Under the pieces are notes generated by a model. That model did not search any database. It was not told where the DNA came from and saw only the letters and a program-made list of their open reading frames with translations. A program made the position numbers and the translations under genes. Positions 34,712-44,230 of a DNA stretch of 64,000 nt are shown here, piece by piece. Where the stretch lies: the NCBI GenBank assembly GCA_944381185.1, contig CALWKE010000001.1:186001-250000 (forward strand). Direction: 5' to 3'. Position 1 is the stretch's first letter, and the number at the start of each line of letters is the position of its first letter. Source of the DNA: an uncultured Clostridia bacterium. GTDB lineage: Bacteria; Bacillota; Clostridia; Christensenellales; UBA1242.

Positions 34712-36052
34712 TTATTTTTCTCTTTCAGCGATTTCGTCACCAGAACCAAACCCTAAAATATCTTTAATATAATCAATCGAATCAAGAAGTTCTTCTTGCT
34801 TTTCTTTTGAAAGCTCTTCCTGTTGTTTTCTTTCAAACTCTTCTTGTTTGCGTCTCATTTCTTCTTGTGTTTTTATCTGCTTTTCATCTTGCTCTGCTTG
34901 CTTTTCTTGTGCATCATCTTCTTTGTTTTGTTCTTTTTCTTCAGATTTTGCTCTTGTTGATTTTTCAAATTTTTCATTGAAGGCCTCTTCATCAATCACA
35001 CCTTCAAGATTGATTGCTTCACGACTAACAGAATGCAAATTTTCCTCTTGTTCCTTTGAAAGTTTTACAGGTGCAAATTCTTCATCTGAAAGTGCATTTT
35101 GCTCATCAGTTAAATTGCTTTGATATGCCTTTACTCCACTAAACTCTTCTTCATAATCACAAAGTCTTTGATAATATTTGTTTGTTGCAATAAGTTTTTG
35201 AATGTTGTTTTTTACATCAAAGGTTTTATTTTTATCGTTAATCTCTTCATGAACAATCTTTAAATCATTTTTAAGTTTGTTTAATTTTCTTTTTAAAATC
35301 TCTTCTTCTTTGTATGTTTCATCACTTCTTTTAAAAATCATTGAAGTTGCAACTTTTAAGTCAAGATATTTATCTTTTGTTGAAACATAAAGCCTGTCAA
35401 AAATAGCAAACAAAATAACAGCAACAATAAGCAAAATTATTGCACCAATATACTGCGCCTTCCAAAACTTAAATGGAGCGCCAATAAAAGTTACAATAAC
35501 ATTATCAAAAAAGAAACTTACAACTGCAAAACAACCAATTAAAACTGCAAACATCATAAAAATAAAACAAACTATGTTCGCTGAACGCAAAAGCGACAAC
35601 TTGTTATCAGCAATATCCGCTTCACGCTCTCTTGAAAGGGTAACACTATGTTGCTTTAAATATTCACTTTCAGCTTTATCAGTGGCTTCATCAACAAAAT
35701 TATAATAATGCTTTTGAGCATCGGCAACATCGTCAACACTTGCAAGCCTTTTTGTGCTTTTATCTAACGAGCCAATTTCAAGTGCATAATTATAGTAAAT
35801 AATAAGGTCATTCACCGTTGGTTTTTCTTGAAAGCCAAGGTCACAAGTTTGCATAATTTTGACAAACTGATTCCAGTTGAGCATTTCACTGTCTTCATTA
35901 ATAAGTGGAAGCCCAACCTCTTTCAAAAATTCATTAGGGTTATTAACAATTGTGGTGTATGCTTGAACAAATTTAGCCACTTCAATATAAAATTCGGAAT
36001 TTTTCACCATTGAGGCAGCAACTCTTTCACCATTAACATTATTTATTAACAT
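34712..36052 (-). CDS. Unknown membrane and coiled-coil protein
   Basis: 446 residues from the ATG at 36052 with GGGGGAA upstream. The helical N-terminal domain (about 160 residues) is followed by two membrane helices (about 165-190 and 205-225), a short coiled coil, and a Glu/Gln/Lys-rich coiled-coil tail from about 340 (EEMRRKQEEFERKQQEEL). No recognised domain. Promoter TTGCGA (36103-36108)-17-TATTAT (36080-36085) lies upstream. It pairs with the 1039-aa gene. Confidence 0.7.
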   Translation of the reverse strand: MLINNVNGERVAASMVKNSEFYIEVAKFVQAYTTIVNNPNEFLKEVGLPLINEDSEMLNWNQFVKIMQTCDLGFQEKPTVNDLIIYYNYALEIGSLDKSTKRLASVDDVADAQKHYYNFVDEATDKAESEYLKQHSVTLSREREADIADNKLSLLRSANIVCFIFMMFAVLIGCFAVVSFFFDNVIVTFIGAPFKFWKAQYIGAIILLIVAVILFAIFDRLYVSTKDKYLDLKVATSMIFKRSDETYKEEEILKRKLNKLKNDLKIVHEEINDKNKTFDVKNNIQKLIATNKYYQRLCDYEEEFSGVKAYQSNLTDEQNALSDEEFAPVKLSKEQEENLHSVSREAINLEGVIDEEAFNEKFEKSTRAKSEEKEQNKEDDAQEKQAEQDEKQIKTQEEMRRKQEEFERKQQEELSKEKQEELLDSIDYIKDILGFGSGDEIAEREK

Positions 36053-36245
36053 AATTTCCCCCAAAATAATCTCAAATAAATAATAACATAATGAAAGAAA
36101 ATTCGCAAATAAATATATAAATTATATAAACAAAATATTAATACTCTTCAGAACACAATTTTAATTAAAAAATAAAATCGCAAAAATATATAAAAATTTA
36201 TGAAAAATAACTTAAAAATCATTAAAAATATATTAATTAATGCAA

Positions 36246-36275
36246 AAAAGCAGGCATTATCAAGCACCTGCTTTT
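36246..36275 (-). terminator. Terminator after the HD-domain gene
   Basis: AAAAGCAGG, a 12-nt loop, CCTGCTTTT. Confidence 0.75.
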
Positions 36276-36277
36276 AT

Positions 36278-37303
36278 TTAAAAATCAAAATCTAAATAAA
36301 CATAGCTAGACATATCATAGGCAAAATTTTTATCAATATAATTTTTGGCAATTTTACAAATATCCTTAATTCTCACCCCACAAACCAGTGGATTAATCCA
36401 CCTTATTTTTGATTTTAGGTGAACAGAATAAACATTTTCGGGCTTATTTTTAGAAATATTGATATTTTTTGCGTTTTTCCATTTATTAAAAATTTCTGCG
36501 TATTTTGAATTTTCAATTATTTTTATAACATCTTCTTCTTTTAAAGTGTAAAGATCATTGACTGTTAATTTATTTTCTTCAACTAACCTTTTTACTATGT
36601 CTGCAATAAGTTGCATTGAAAAATGTGCCCTATTGCACCTGTAAATAACTGATAGTTTGCTTGAAATTTTAACTAAATTTCTAGCAAATTTTTTAGTTTT
36701 AAAACCTAACTCATCAATATTTTCTTCGTTCTTTTGAATTTCAATATCGTTATAGATTTCTTTTACTTCATCAATATTTGCTAGCCCATAGGTAAATAAA
36801 GCATTTGAAAAGGTATATTCAAGCCTATCAGCCGCCAGCCTTGGTGTGTTGTTATCGGCAATTGGGTACTTATGATAGTCACAAATATCTTCAAGCAAAA
36901 TTTTATCTCGTTTTAACAAATTCATAATTTCGGTTGAATTATTTAGCACTTTAACTGTTAAATCTTCTGTTGATTCTTGATTTGCATAGTCACCATTCAT
37001 AAAATCAATGCTATGCTTAAAAACAGGAGTTGAAATATCATGAAAGAGCCCTGCAAGTGTTTGAATTTTGCTGTGAGTGAAATGCCAAATAATAAGTGCA
37101 ACACCCACCGAATGTTCAAGCACTGAATAAAATTTGCTACCCTCAAAAAGTTTGCTATAATTAATTCCACAACAGTTGCCAACAAATCTTAATCTTTGCA
37201 TTTCTTTTGAATTTATGTAATCATTCAAAAATTCTGGAAAATCACTTTCCAGAATTTTAAAATACTCTTTTCTATCACTTTCAATTAAATCATAAAAATT
37301 CAT
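36278..37303 (-). CDS. HD-domain phosphohydrolase
   Basis: 341 residues. The metal-binding HD set is present: His in LEHSVGVAL (about 65), HD in GLFHDIST (about 89-90), a downstream His in FKHSIDFM (about 97) and an Asp in AADRLEYTF (about 164). The spacing resembles dGTPase-like/YdhJ-type HD proteins that hydrolyse nucleotides. Substrate inferred only. Cytoplasmic; AGGTTGA site upstream. Confidence 0.78.
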   Translation of the reverse strand: MNFYDLIESDRKEYFKILESDFPEFLNDYINSKEMQRLRFVGNCCGINYSKLFEGSKFYSVLEHSVGVALIIWHFTHSKIQTLAGLFHDISTPVFKHSIDFMNGDYANQESTEDLTVKVLNNSTEIMNLLKRDKILLEDICDYHKYPIADNNTPRLAADRLEYTFSNALFTYGLANIDEVKEIYNDIEIQKNEENIDELGFKTKKFARNLVKISSKLSVIYRCNRAHFSMQLIADIVKRLVEENKLTVNDLYTLKEEDVIKIIENSKYAEIFNKWKNAKNINISKNKPENVYSVHLKSKIRWINPLVCGVRIKDICKIAKNYIDKNFAYDMSSYVYLDFDF

Positions 37304-37367
37304 TATTTCAACCTAAAAATGTATAAATTTATTTTATTTAAAAATTTTTATACAATTATAAATTAAA

Positions 37368-40070
37368 TTATTTATCTTTTCCACAGCAGTTTTTATATTT
37401 TTTTCCACTGCCACATGGGCATGGGTCATTTCTGCCAACAGTTTTTGATTTTGTTACAGGCGCTGGTGTGCTTGAACCTGCATTGTTTGTTTTTAGCCCT
37501 GCAAGGTGTGCCCTTCTCATTTTTACAAGTTGCTCTGGTGAAACACCTATTCTGATATTTATGCCCATCATAAAGTTTGCCACATCTCGCCTTACACTCA
37601 TAATCATTTCATCAAACATTTCAAAGCCTTCTGTTTGATAAACCGTTATTGGATTTTTGTTGCCATAACCACGAAGACCTATACCTGTTCGAAGATTATC
37701 CATATCATCAATATGGTCAATCCATTTTCTATCTAAAATTCGAAGAAGGACATCTCGTTCAACTGCACTAAAATTGATACCTTGTTTTTCATAGCCAGCC
37801 TTTCGTTCTTCATATCTTTTAACTGCAATTTCATAAATTTGGTCTTTTATTTCAGAAGATGTATAATCTGAAAGTCTATCAATTGTCATGAAATTGGTTT
37901 CTGGTTCAATAAGTCGTTTTTCAAGTTCCCTGTTATATGCTTCAAGGTCAACATCTTCAGGTTTTTGGAAGTTAGAAAATTCATCAACAATCTCTTCAAC
38001 AACATCACGAATCATGCCAATGATATTTTGATGCATATCGTCGCCATTTAAGATTTTGTTGCGTTCACTATAAACCTCTTCTCTTTGTCTATTTAAAACA
38101 TTATCAAATTCAACGACATTTTTACGAATAGAATAGTTATTTCCTTCAACACGCTTTTGTGCGGTTTCAACACTTCGTGAAAAGAACTTCCAATTTATTG
38201 AAGTGTCACTGTCAAGCTTAAATATCTCTGCCATTCGTTTAAGCCTTTCACTTCCAAACACTCTTGAAAGGTCATCATCGGCTGAAATGTAAAACACAGA
38301 TGAACCAGGGTCACCTTGCCTTCCTGCACGACCACGAAGCTGATTGTCAATACGCCTGCTCTCGTGCCTTTCGGTGCCGATTATTCGAAGACCACCAAGA
38401 GCAACAACCTGCTCCTTTTCTTTTTTTACTTGTTCATCAAATTTTGCCTTTAACTTAAAATATTCTTCTCTTGCTTGTTTTTCTTCATCGGTGGTAATTG
38501 GGAAAAATGATGCGGCAATATCAATAACTTCATCATCAAACCCCTGCTTTTTGAGTTCTTGTTTAGCCATAAACTCACTGTTTCCGCCAAGCAAAATATC
38601 CGTTCCACGACCAGCCATGTTGGTCGCAATGGTAACTGCACCAAGTCTACCGGCCTGCGCAATAATCTCTGCTTCTCTTAAATGGTTTTTAGCATTCAAA
38701 ACATTGTGCTTTATGCCCAGCCTTGTAAGTGCTTTTGAAAGTTCTTCTGACTTTGCAACTGAAAGCGTGCCAACAAGCACTGGCCTGTTGGTTTCATGAG
38801 TCTTTTTAATATCCTCACAAATTGCTTTTATTTTTGCTTCATGTGAAAAGAAGAAGACATCATTTTCATCAATTCTCTTTGATGGAATGTTTGTTGGAAT
38901 GGTAACAACATCAAGCCCATAGATTTCTCTAAACTCACCTTCTTCAGTTTTTGCAGTACCTGTCATACCTGAAACTTTTTTATAAAGCTTAAAGAAATTT
39001 TGGAAGGTTACTGTTGCAAAAGTTTTGTTTTCGCCATTGATTTTAACACCTTCTTTTGCTTCAATTGCCTGATGAAGCCCATCACTATATCTTCTGCCCA
39101 CCATTATACGACCTGTGAACTCGTCAACAATCAAAACTTCACCATCACGAACAATATAATCTTCATCGCGGTGCATTAAAAATCTTGCACGAATGGCATT
39201 ATTTATATTGTGGTTGATATCTGTGTTTTCAACATCAGCCAAATTTTCAATTCTATAATATCTTTCAGCTTTGGCAATACCCTCTTCATTAAGATTGATT
39301 GTCTTTTGTTTTTCATCAATATCAACATCAGTTTCTTTGAGTGATTTCGCAAATTTTGCAGCAGTTACATATTGGTCAGAAGTTTCACCTGTTGGACCTG
39401 AAATAATAAGCGGAGTTCTTGCTTCATCAATCAAAATTGAGTCGACTTCATCGACAATGGCAAAGTCTAACCCCCTGCCAACCATATCCGACTTTTTTGT
39501 GCACATGTTATCACGAAGATAATCAAAGCCAAATTCACTGTTTGTGCCATAAGTTATATCACATTCATACGCTTTTCGTTTGTCATTTTGGTCTTGACCA
39601 TTAAAGATATATCCAACTGAAAGCCCCAAAAACCTGTGAACTTTGCCCATCCATTCAGCGTCACGCTTTGCAAGGTATTCATTGACAGTTACAACATGCA
39701 CTGCCTTTCTTGAAAGTGCATTAAGGTATGCTGGAAGAGTTGCAACAAGTGTTTTACCTTCACCTGTGCTCATTTCAGCAATACGACCTTGATGAAGAAC
39801 AATACCACCCAAGATTTGAACATGAAAGTGACGCATGTTAAGCACTCTTGTGCTGGCTTCACGAACAACAGCATAAGCATCAGGCAAAAGGTCATCAAGG
39901 GTTTCACCTGCATCAAATCTGCCACGCAAAACTTCTGTTTGCTTTTTGAGGTCCTCATCGCTCATTGCCTTATATTTATCAGCAAGGTTTTCAACCTTTG
40001 CAGCAATCTTTTCAAGTTTCTTTAAACTTCTTTTGTTATCAAAATTTTTAAGTGAACTAAATAAGCCCAT
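37368..40070 (-). CDS. secA: Protein translocase ATPase SecA
   Basis: 900 residues, full length. The motor drives preproteins through SecYEG. Walker A is MSTGEGKT near residue 101, Walker B VDEVDSILIDEART near 207, and the helicase motif in GRGTDI near 490. The C-terminal zinc-binding SEC-C motif CPCGSGKKYKNCC is intact. AAGGAG precedes the ATG. No prfB adjoins it, unlike many Bacillota. Confidence 0.97.
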   Translation of the reverse strand: MGLFSSLKNFDNKRSLKKLEKIAAKVENLADKYKAMSDEDLKKQTEVLRGRFDAGETLDDLLPDAYAVVREASTRVLNMRHFHVQILGGIVLHQGRIAEMSTGEGKTLVATLPAYLNALSRKAVHVVTVNEYLAKRDAEWMGKVHRFLGLSVGYIFNGQDQNDKRKAYECDITYGTNSEFGFDYLRDNMCTKKSDMVGRGLDFAIVDEVDSILIDEARTPLIISGPTGETSDQYVTAAKFAKSLKETDVDIDEKQKTINLNEEGIAKAERYYRIENLADVENTDINHNINNAIRARFLMHRDEDYIVRDGEVLIVDEFTGRIMVGRRYSDGLHQAIEAKEGVKINGENKTFATVTFQNFFKLYKKVSGMTGTAKTEEGEFREIYGLDVVTIPTNIPSKRIDENDVFFFSHEAKIKAICEDIKKTHETNRPVLVGTLSVAKSEELSKALTRLGIKHNVLNAKNHLREAEIIAQAGRLGAVTIATNMAGRGTDILLGGNSEFMAKQELKKQGFDDEVIDIAASFFPITTDEEKQAREEYFKLKAKFDEQVKKEKEQVVALGGLRIIGTERHESRRIDNQLRGRAGRQGDPGSSVFYISADDDLSRVFGSERLKRMAEIFKLDSDTSINWKFFSRSVETAQKRVEGNNYSIRKNVVEFDNVLNRQREEVYSERNKILNGDDMHQNIIGMIRDVVEEIVDEFSNFQKPEDVDLEAYNRELEKRLIEPETNFMTIDRLSDYTSSEIKDQIYEIAVKRYEERKAGYEKQGINFSAVERDVLLRILDRKWIDHIDDMDNLRTGIGLRGYGNKNPITVYQTEGFEMFDEMIMSVRRDVANFMMGINIRIGVSPEQLVKMRRAHLAGLKTNNAGSSTPAPVTKSKTVGRNDPCPCGSGKKYKNCCGKDK

Positions 40071-40179
40071 TTTTACTCCTTAAAATAAACTATTAAAATA
40101 ATAAACTATTTTACTCTTTTTGTAAAGTTATGTTTTTATTTTATTAACTTAACATTTTAATTTTTTATAATAAAAAGCA

Positions 40180-40926
40180 TTAATTTGCCGAATTAAACTT
40201 TGTTTTGGCAAAAGTTACAGTGTTAATTGAAATTGGTCTGCAAACTCTTATCACTCTTGCACACTCGTTTAGTGTTGCACCAGTTGTGAAAACATCGTCA
40301 ACAATTAAAACTCGCTTGCCCCTAACTTTGTTCACATTTTCCGCTATAATTTTAAAAGAACCCTTCAAATTTTTAAGTCTATCTTTTTGACCAAGTGCAG
40401 CCTGATGTTTGCCATCTTTTTCCTTTTCTAAAATTGTAACAAGCGGAATGTTAAGCATTTTAGATAAGTGCTTCGCAATTTCTTCTGACTGATTAAATCC
40501 ACGCTCTCGCCTTCTCTTTTTGTTTATTGGAACAAAGGTTATAACATCAACATCTTCAAAAAAATCACTTCGCTGTGCCATAATCTCTGCAATGCTTTTT
40601 GCGTAATATTTTCTACCATTATATTTAAAATTTTTGATTATGCTTGCTGACACTGCGTTATAATAAAAACACGAATGATTTGAATTAAATTTATAATCAC
40701 GCTCTTTGCAATAATCACATACTCTCACATTTTCACCAACAATTTCTTCTCCACACTTTTTGCAAAGCCTGCCTTCAATTTTATCAAGAGAATTTAAACA
40801 ATTTTCACAAAGATTAAATTTTGTTCCATCTTCAATCTCTTTTCCACAAGACATACATGAATGACTTGTCATAAACAAATCTTCAAAACGATTAAGCAAG
40901 TCTATTATTTTCTTCTTAAAACTCAT
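40180..40926 (-). CDS. comFC: ComF-family phosphoribosyltransferase-like protein
   Basis: 248 residues from the ATG at 40926. N-terminal zinc fingers (CMSCGKE, LCENCLN, CKKCGEE, CDYCKER) are followed by the PRPP-binding loop LIVDDVFTTGATLNEC near residue 215. ComFC homologues assist uptake and processing of transforming DNA. A two-codon upstream extension is possible, but TTGACA-17-CATAAT ends exactly 6 nt before the chosen ATG and no SD exists, so this is a leaderless start. Confidence 0.88.
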   Translation of the reverse strand: MSFKKKIIDLLNRFEDLFMTSHSCMSCGKEIEDGTKFNLCENCLNSLDKIEGRLCKKCGEEIVGENVRVCDYCKERDYKFNSNHSCFYYNAVSASIIKNFKYNGRKYYAKSIAEIMAQRSDFFEDVDVITFVPINKKRRRERGFNQSEEIAKHLSKMLNIPLVTILEKEKDGKHQAALGQKDRLKNLKGSFKIIAENVNKVRGKRVLIVDDVFTTGATLNECARVIRVCRPISINTVTFAKTKFNSAN

Positions 40927-40932
40927 AAACAT

Positions 40933-40961
40933 ATTATGAATTTTTTAATATATTTTGTCAA
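40933..40961 (-). promoter_or_regulatory. Promoter of comFC, +1 at the ATG
   Basis: TTGACA (40956-40961), 17 bp, CATAAT (40933-40938), 6 nt, ATG. Confidence 0.65.
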
Positions 40962-41074
40962 TTTTTAAACATTTAACTATAAATATAAAAATTTAAAAAT
41001 TTTGTGCAACTGTCAAAAATACTTGCAAAAATAATAATTTATATGCTAAACTAAACTTGTAATTGGAGGATATT

Positions 41075-41500
41075 ATGGTTGATTATATTGTTGGTGGCAT
41101 AATTCTTGCTGTTTTGTTAATAACTCTTATTGTTGGTATTGTTGAAACTGTTAGAAAATCAAAAGCAAGAGCAGAAGAAAAAACTCGTGAAGTTGATGAG
41201 GTTGTTGAAAAACATGGTGTGAGATACACCCCAGAGGCAACTATTGTTGACCCAAATGGCAAAGAAAATGTTACTTATGTTCAAGGCGACATTATCATCA
41301 AACCAAGAAAAGTTTTACTTGTTGGCAAACATGCAGATATCAAACCGGGAAAATGGACAATTTTAGCATCTAATGAAAAGGCAACAACCTTTAATGTTAG
41401 GGTTGGCAACTATGTTCAAGAATATAAACATGGTCAAGAAATCATTCTTTCAGAAGGCGATGAAATTTGCCCAACAAGCACAACAATCATTTTAAGATAA
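41075..41500 (+). CDS. Small single-helix membrane protein
   Basis: 141 residues from the ATG at 41075 (GGAGG 6 nt upstream). One membrane helix (about residues 4-24), a charged linker, then a beta-rich soluble domain of about 80 residues (GKHADIKPGKWTILASNEKA) repeating short Gly turns. Family not recognised. TTGCAA-18-TAAACT lies upstream. Monocistronic. Confidence 0.7.
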   Translation: MVDYIVGGIILAVLLITLIVGIVETVRKSKARAEEKTREVDEVVEKHGVRYTPEATIVDPNGKENVTYVQGDIIIKPRKVLLVGKHADIKPGKWTILASNEKATTFNVRVGNYVQEYKHGQEIILSEGDEICPTSTTIILR

Positions 41501-41508
41501 ATAAAATT

Positions 41509-41534
41509 GGGAAGTGAAAATCACTTCCCTTTTT
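41509..41534 (+). terminator. Terminator
   Basis: GGGAAGTGA, loop AAA, TCACTTCCC, T5. Confidence 0.9.
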
Positions 41535-41554
41535 ATATGAAATTTAATTAAAAC

Positions 41555-41586
41555 AAAAAAAGAGATGAATTCATCTCTTTTTTATT
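41555..41586. terminator. Terminator after the SDR gene
   Basis: A-run GAGATGAATTCATCTC T-run on both strands, 20 bp beyond the previous hairpin. Confidence 0.8.
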
Positions 41587-41588
41587 TT

Positions 41589-42422
41589 CTATTTTTTCCT
41601 TTTAAACTCTTTCATGCCGTTGGTGCTTCCACCATCAACTAAAACATCAACGCCTGCAAGATATCCATTTCGCTCATCTGCAACTGTTGCAATGGCAAAG
41701 CCAAGTTCTTCTGGTGTTCCCATTCTCTCTTCTGCTGAAAAAGGAATGAGCATTCCACCATCTTTTGCCTCAAGGTTGCCCATGTCTGTTGAAATTAAAC
41801 CCGGGCTGAGTGAAACTACTCGAATGCCATTTTTGCCATATTCAAAAGCACATTTTTTTGCATACCAAGTAACGAAATTTTTTGAAAGTGAATATGCAAA
41901 ACCTGAAACAGCATAAGCCCCTTTAGATTTTGCTAAATTGCTTTTTTTAAGAAGTTTTTTAACAAAGAGTTCCTCATCTGTATCTGCAAGTTTATAAACC
42001 TTTGTGCTTATTAAAAAATTTGGCAAAATATATGCTGAATTTGAAGCAATATCAACAATAACACTTCCCTTTTTCATTACTTTTGAAAATTCCTGATTCA
42101 TATAAACAGTGCCAAGTGCATTAACCCTTAAAATTGTTTCTGGGTCAGACATTGCTGGTGAAAGACCTGCACTATTTATAACATTTTTAACTTCACCATG
42201 TTTTGCTGCATATTCTGCAAGTTCACGAACACTTTCTCTGTTTGAAGTGTCACAAACTTTTGCAAATGCTTTGTAGCCAAGTTCTTTAAGTTCTTTAACC
42301 GCACCTTCCAATTTTTTTTCAGTTCTGCCTGCAACAATAATCGTTTTTGTTTTAGGCATAAATTTTGCAGCAGCAAGCCCCATTCCGCTTCCGCCACCAG
42401 TTATAACGCAAACTTCAGCCAT
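41589..42422 (-). CDS. Short-chain dehydrogenase
   Basis: 277 residues. Rossmann motif TGGGSGMG (residues 8-15), NSAG near 86, and active-site Tyr/Lys in AYSLSK near 177. The long insertion before the active site resembles hydroxysteroid-dehydrogenase-like SDRs, but the substrate cannot be set. AGGAGG precedes the ATG. Confidence 0.85.
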   Translation of the reverse strand: MAEVCVITGGGSGMGLAAAKFMPKTKTIIVAGRTEKKLEGAVKELKELGYKAFAKVCDTSNRESVRELAEYAAKHGEVKNVINSAGLSPAMSDPETILRVNALGTVYMNQEFSKVMKKGSVIVDIASNSAYILPNFLISTKVYKLADTDEELFVKKLLKKSNLAKSKGAYAVSGFAYSLSKNFVTWYAKKCAFEYGKNGIRVVSLSPGLISTDMGNLEAKDGGMLIPFSAEERMGTPEELGFAIATVADERNGYLAGVDVLVDGGSTNGMKEFKRKK

Positions 42423-42544
42423 AAAAATCCTCCTAAATATTCTGATTAAATTATATTAAACATGAACTTTTTCGTCAAATAAAATCAATATTAAACTTTT
42501 TTTGTTTTTTGAATAAAATAAATTAGTTTGTTGGAGCAATTTTT

Positions 42545-43090
42545 ATGAATTATATTGAGATTTTACTTCTTTCAATCAGTGTTTCACTAGACACTTTTGC
42601 CGTTAGTCTTTGCAAAGGTATGGAAGCAAAAAATCTATCAAAAACAATAATAGTTTGTTCAATTTGGTTTTGTGCCTTTCAACTAATAATGCCCCTTGCT
42701 GGATACTTTGCTTTCAAAAATATAAACACCTACATTGAAAGTTTTGACCACTGGATTGCCTTTGGGCTATTTTTAATTTTGGGCATAAATATGATTAAAG
42801 AAAGTTTTTCAAAAAACAAGCCAACAGCCGACCTTAATTTTAAAACCATGTTCACACTTTCACTTGCAACCAGCATTGATTCCCTTATGCTTGGAATAAC
42901 ATTATCATTACTTGAATTCAGCATTTTTCCTTCAACGGCAATCATTGTTTGTTGCACATTAATTTCAGTTGTCATAGGTTCAATTATTGGATATAAATTT
43001 GGAACAAAATATAAAAAAATCTCAAATATTATTGGTGGAATAATACTTATTTTGATGGGAATTAAAGTTTTGATTGAACACTTGTTGTAA
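42545..43090 (+). CDS. mntP: Manganese efflux pump MntP
   Basis: 181 residues with six membrane helices. The conserved acidic residues of MntP appear in SVSLDTFAVSL (Asp about 16), the central ILGINMIKES, and SLATSIDSLMLG (Asp about 107). It exports Mn2+. TTGGAG precedes the ATG. I looked for a yybP-ykoY manganese riboswitch in the 120 bp upstream and do not see one. Confidence 0.9.
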   Translation: MNYIEILLLSISVSLDTFAVSLCKGMEAKNLSKTIIVCSIWFCAFQLIMPLAGYFAFKNINTYIESFDHWIAFGLFLILGINMIKESFSKNKPTADLNFKTMFTLSLATSIDSLMLGITLSLLEFSIFPSTAIIVCCTLISVVIGSIIGYKFGTKYKKISNIIGGIILILMGIKVLIEHLL

Positions 43091-43128
43091 AAAAATATTT
43101 TTAGTGCTAAAATACTGATGAGGAATTT

Positions 43129-44148
43129 ATGGAAACTAAACTTTTAAAACCAAATGAAGAATCTATTCGTCTTGCCTGTAAACTTTTAAAACAGGGCGAA
43201 GTTGTGGGCGTGCCAACCGAAACCGTTTACGGTCTTGCTGGCGATGCCACAAAGCCCGAAGCAATAAAAAAAATTTATCAGGCAAAGGGACGACCTGCCG
43301 ATAACCCACTTATTGTTCATATTTCAAACACAAATATGCTTGACGGAATTGTTAAATTTGTTCCTGAAGATGCAAAAATTTTGATGCAGAATTTTTGGCC
43401 GGGACCACTGACCATTATCATGCCAAAAGGTGACAGAGTTTGTGATGCAACTTGTGCAGGGCTTGACAGCGTTGGTGTTCGCATGCCTTCTAACAAAATT
43501 GCCCATGAAATTATTGAAAAGTCGGGCATTGCCTTTGCTGCACCCAGTGCAAACACAAGTGGCAAACCAAGCCCAACAAATGCAGGTGATGTTTTTGCCG
43601 ACATGAACGGTAAAATTCCACTAATTATTGATGGTGGCGATTCAGATGCTGGGGTTGAATCAACCGTTGTTTCTGTGCTTCAAAACACTCCAATAATTCT
43701 TCGCCCCGGGGTCATCACAAAAGAAATGATGGAAAGCGTTTTAAATAAACCCGTTCAAATTGCCCGAGCAATAACCGAAGAAGTTAAAAGTGATGAAAAG
43801 GTTCTCTCTCCCGGAATGAAATATAAACACTATGCACCAAATGCTGAAGTTGTGATTTTGAAAGGAACAATTGATAAGTTTGCAAAATATGTCAATAAAC
43901 ATAGTGATGATGATACCTTTGCCCTTGTTTTTGACGGCGAAGAAAAATTTTTAAATGTTAAAGCAATAACCTTTGGGCATCACGAAAATGCAAATGAACA
44001 AGCTCACAAACTATTCTCTGCACTTCGAGAACTTGACAAACTTCACGCAAAAAAAGTTTACGCAAGGTGCCCTGATACCACAGGCGTTGCCCTTGCAGTT
44101 TATAACAGACTTATTCGCTCTGCCGGCTTTAAAATTATTGAATTATAA
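43129..44148 (+). CDS. sua5: Threonylcarbamoyl-AMP synthase
   Basis: 339 residues, the long Sua5 form. It makes threonylcarbamoyl-AMP for t6A37 of ANN-decoding tRNAs. The YrdC domain covers residues 10-200: GVPTETVYGLAGDA, KGRPADNPLIVHI and SANTSGKPSPT. A linker and a C-terminal Sua5 domain follow from about 235. GAGG precedes the ATG, 38 nt after mntP, so read-through from mntP is possible. Confidence 0.95.
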   Translation: METKLLKPNEESIRLACKLLKQGEVVGVPTETVYGLAGDATKPEAIKKIYQAKGRPADNPLIVHISNTNMLDGIVKFVPEDAKILMQNFWPGPLTIIMPKGDRVCDATCAGLDSVGVRMPSNKIAHEIIEKSGIAFAAPSANTSGKPSPTNAGDVFADMNGKIPLIIDGGDSDAGVESTVVSVLQNTPIILRPGVITKEMMESVLNKPVQIARAITEEVKSDEKVLSPGMKYKHYAPNAEVVILKGTIDKFAKYVNKHSDDDTFALVFDGEEKFLNVKAITFGHHENANEQAHKLFSALRELDKLHAKKVYARCPDTTGVALAVYNRLIRSAGFKIIEL

Positions 44149-44202
44149 TAAAAAATTTTTATAAAAAACGCAAAAATCAATAAAAATATATTGAAAATAT
44201 AA

Positions 44203-44230
44203 AAAAATCGCTAAAATAGCGATTTTTTTT
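44203..44230. terminator. Bidirectional terminator
   Basis: AAAAATCGCTA, short loop, TAGCGATTTTT between convergent sua5 and asnS. Confidence 0.85.

Noticed and set aside
36040..36064. Upstream in-frame TTG as start of the 450-aa gene (and similar TTG/GTG extensions at 41063, 45620, 58890, 62657)
   Set aside because: Each TTG or GTG lies in or beside the purine-rich SD of a following ATG, which is the better start.
38344..38799. 151-codon ORF opposite secA
   Set aside because: Shadow of secA; no ribosome binding site and no family resemblance.
42423..42544. Manganese riboswitch before mntP
   Set aside because: The region is short and AT-rich without the conserved loops of the yybP-ykoY element.
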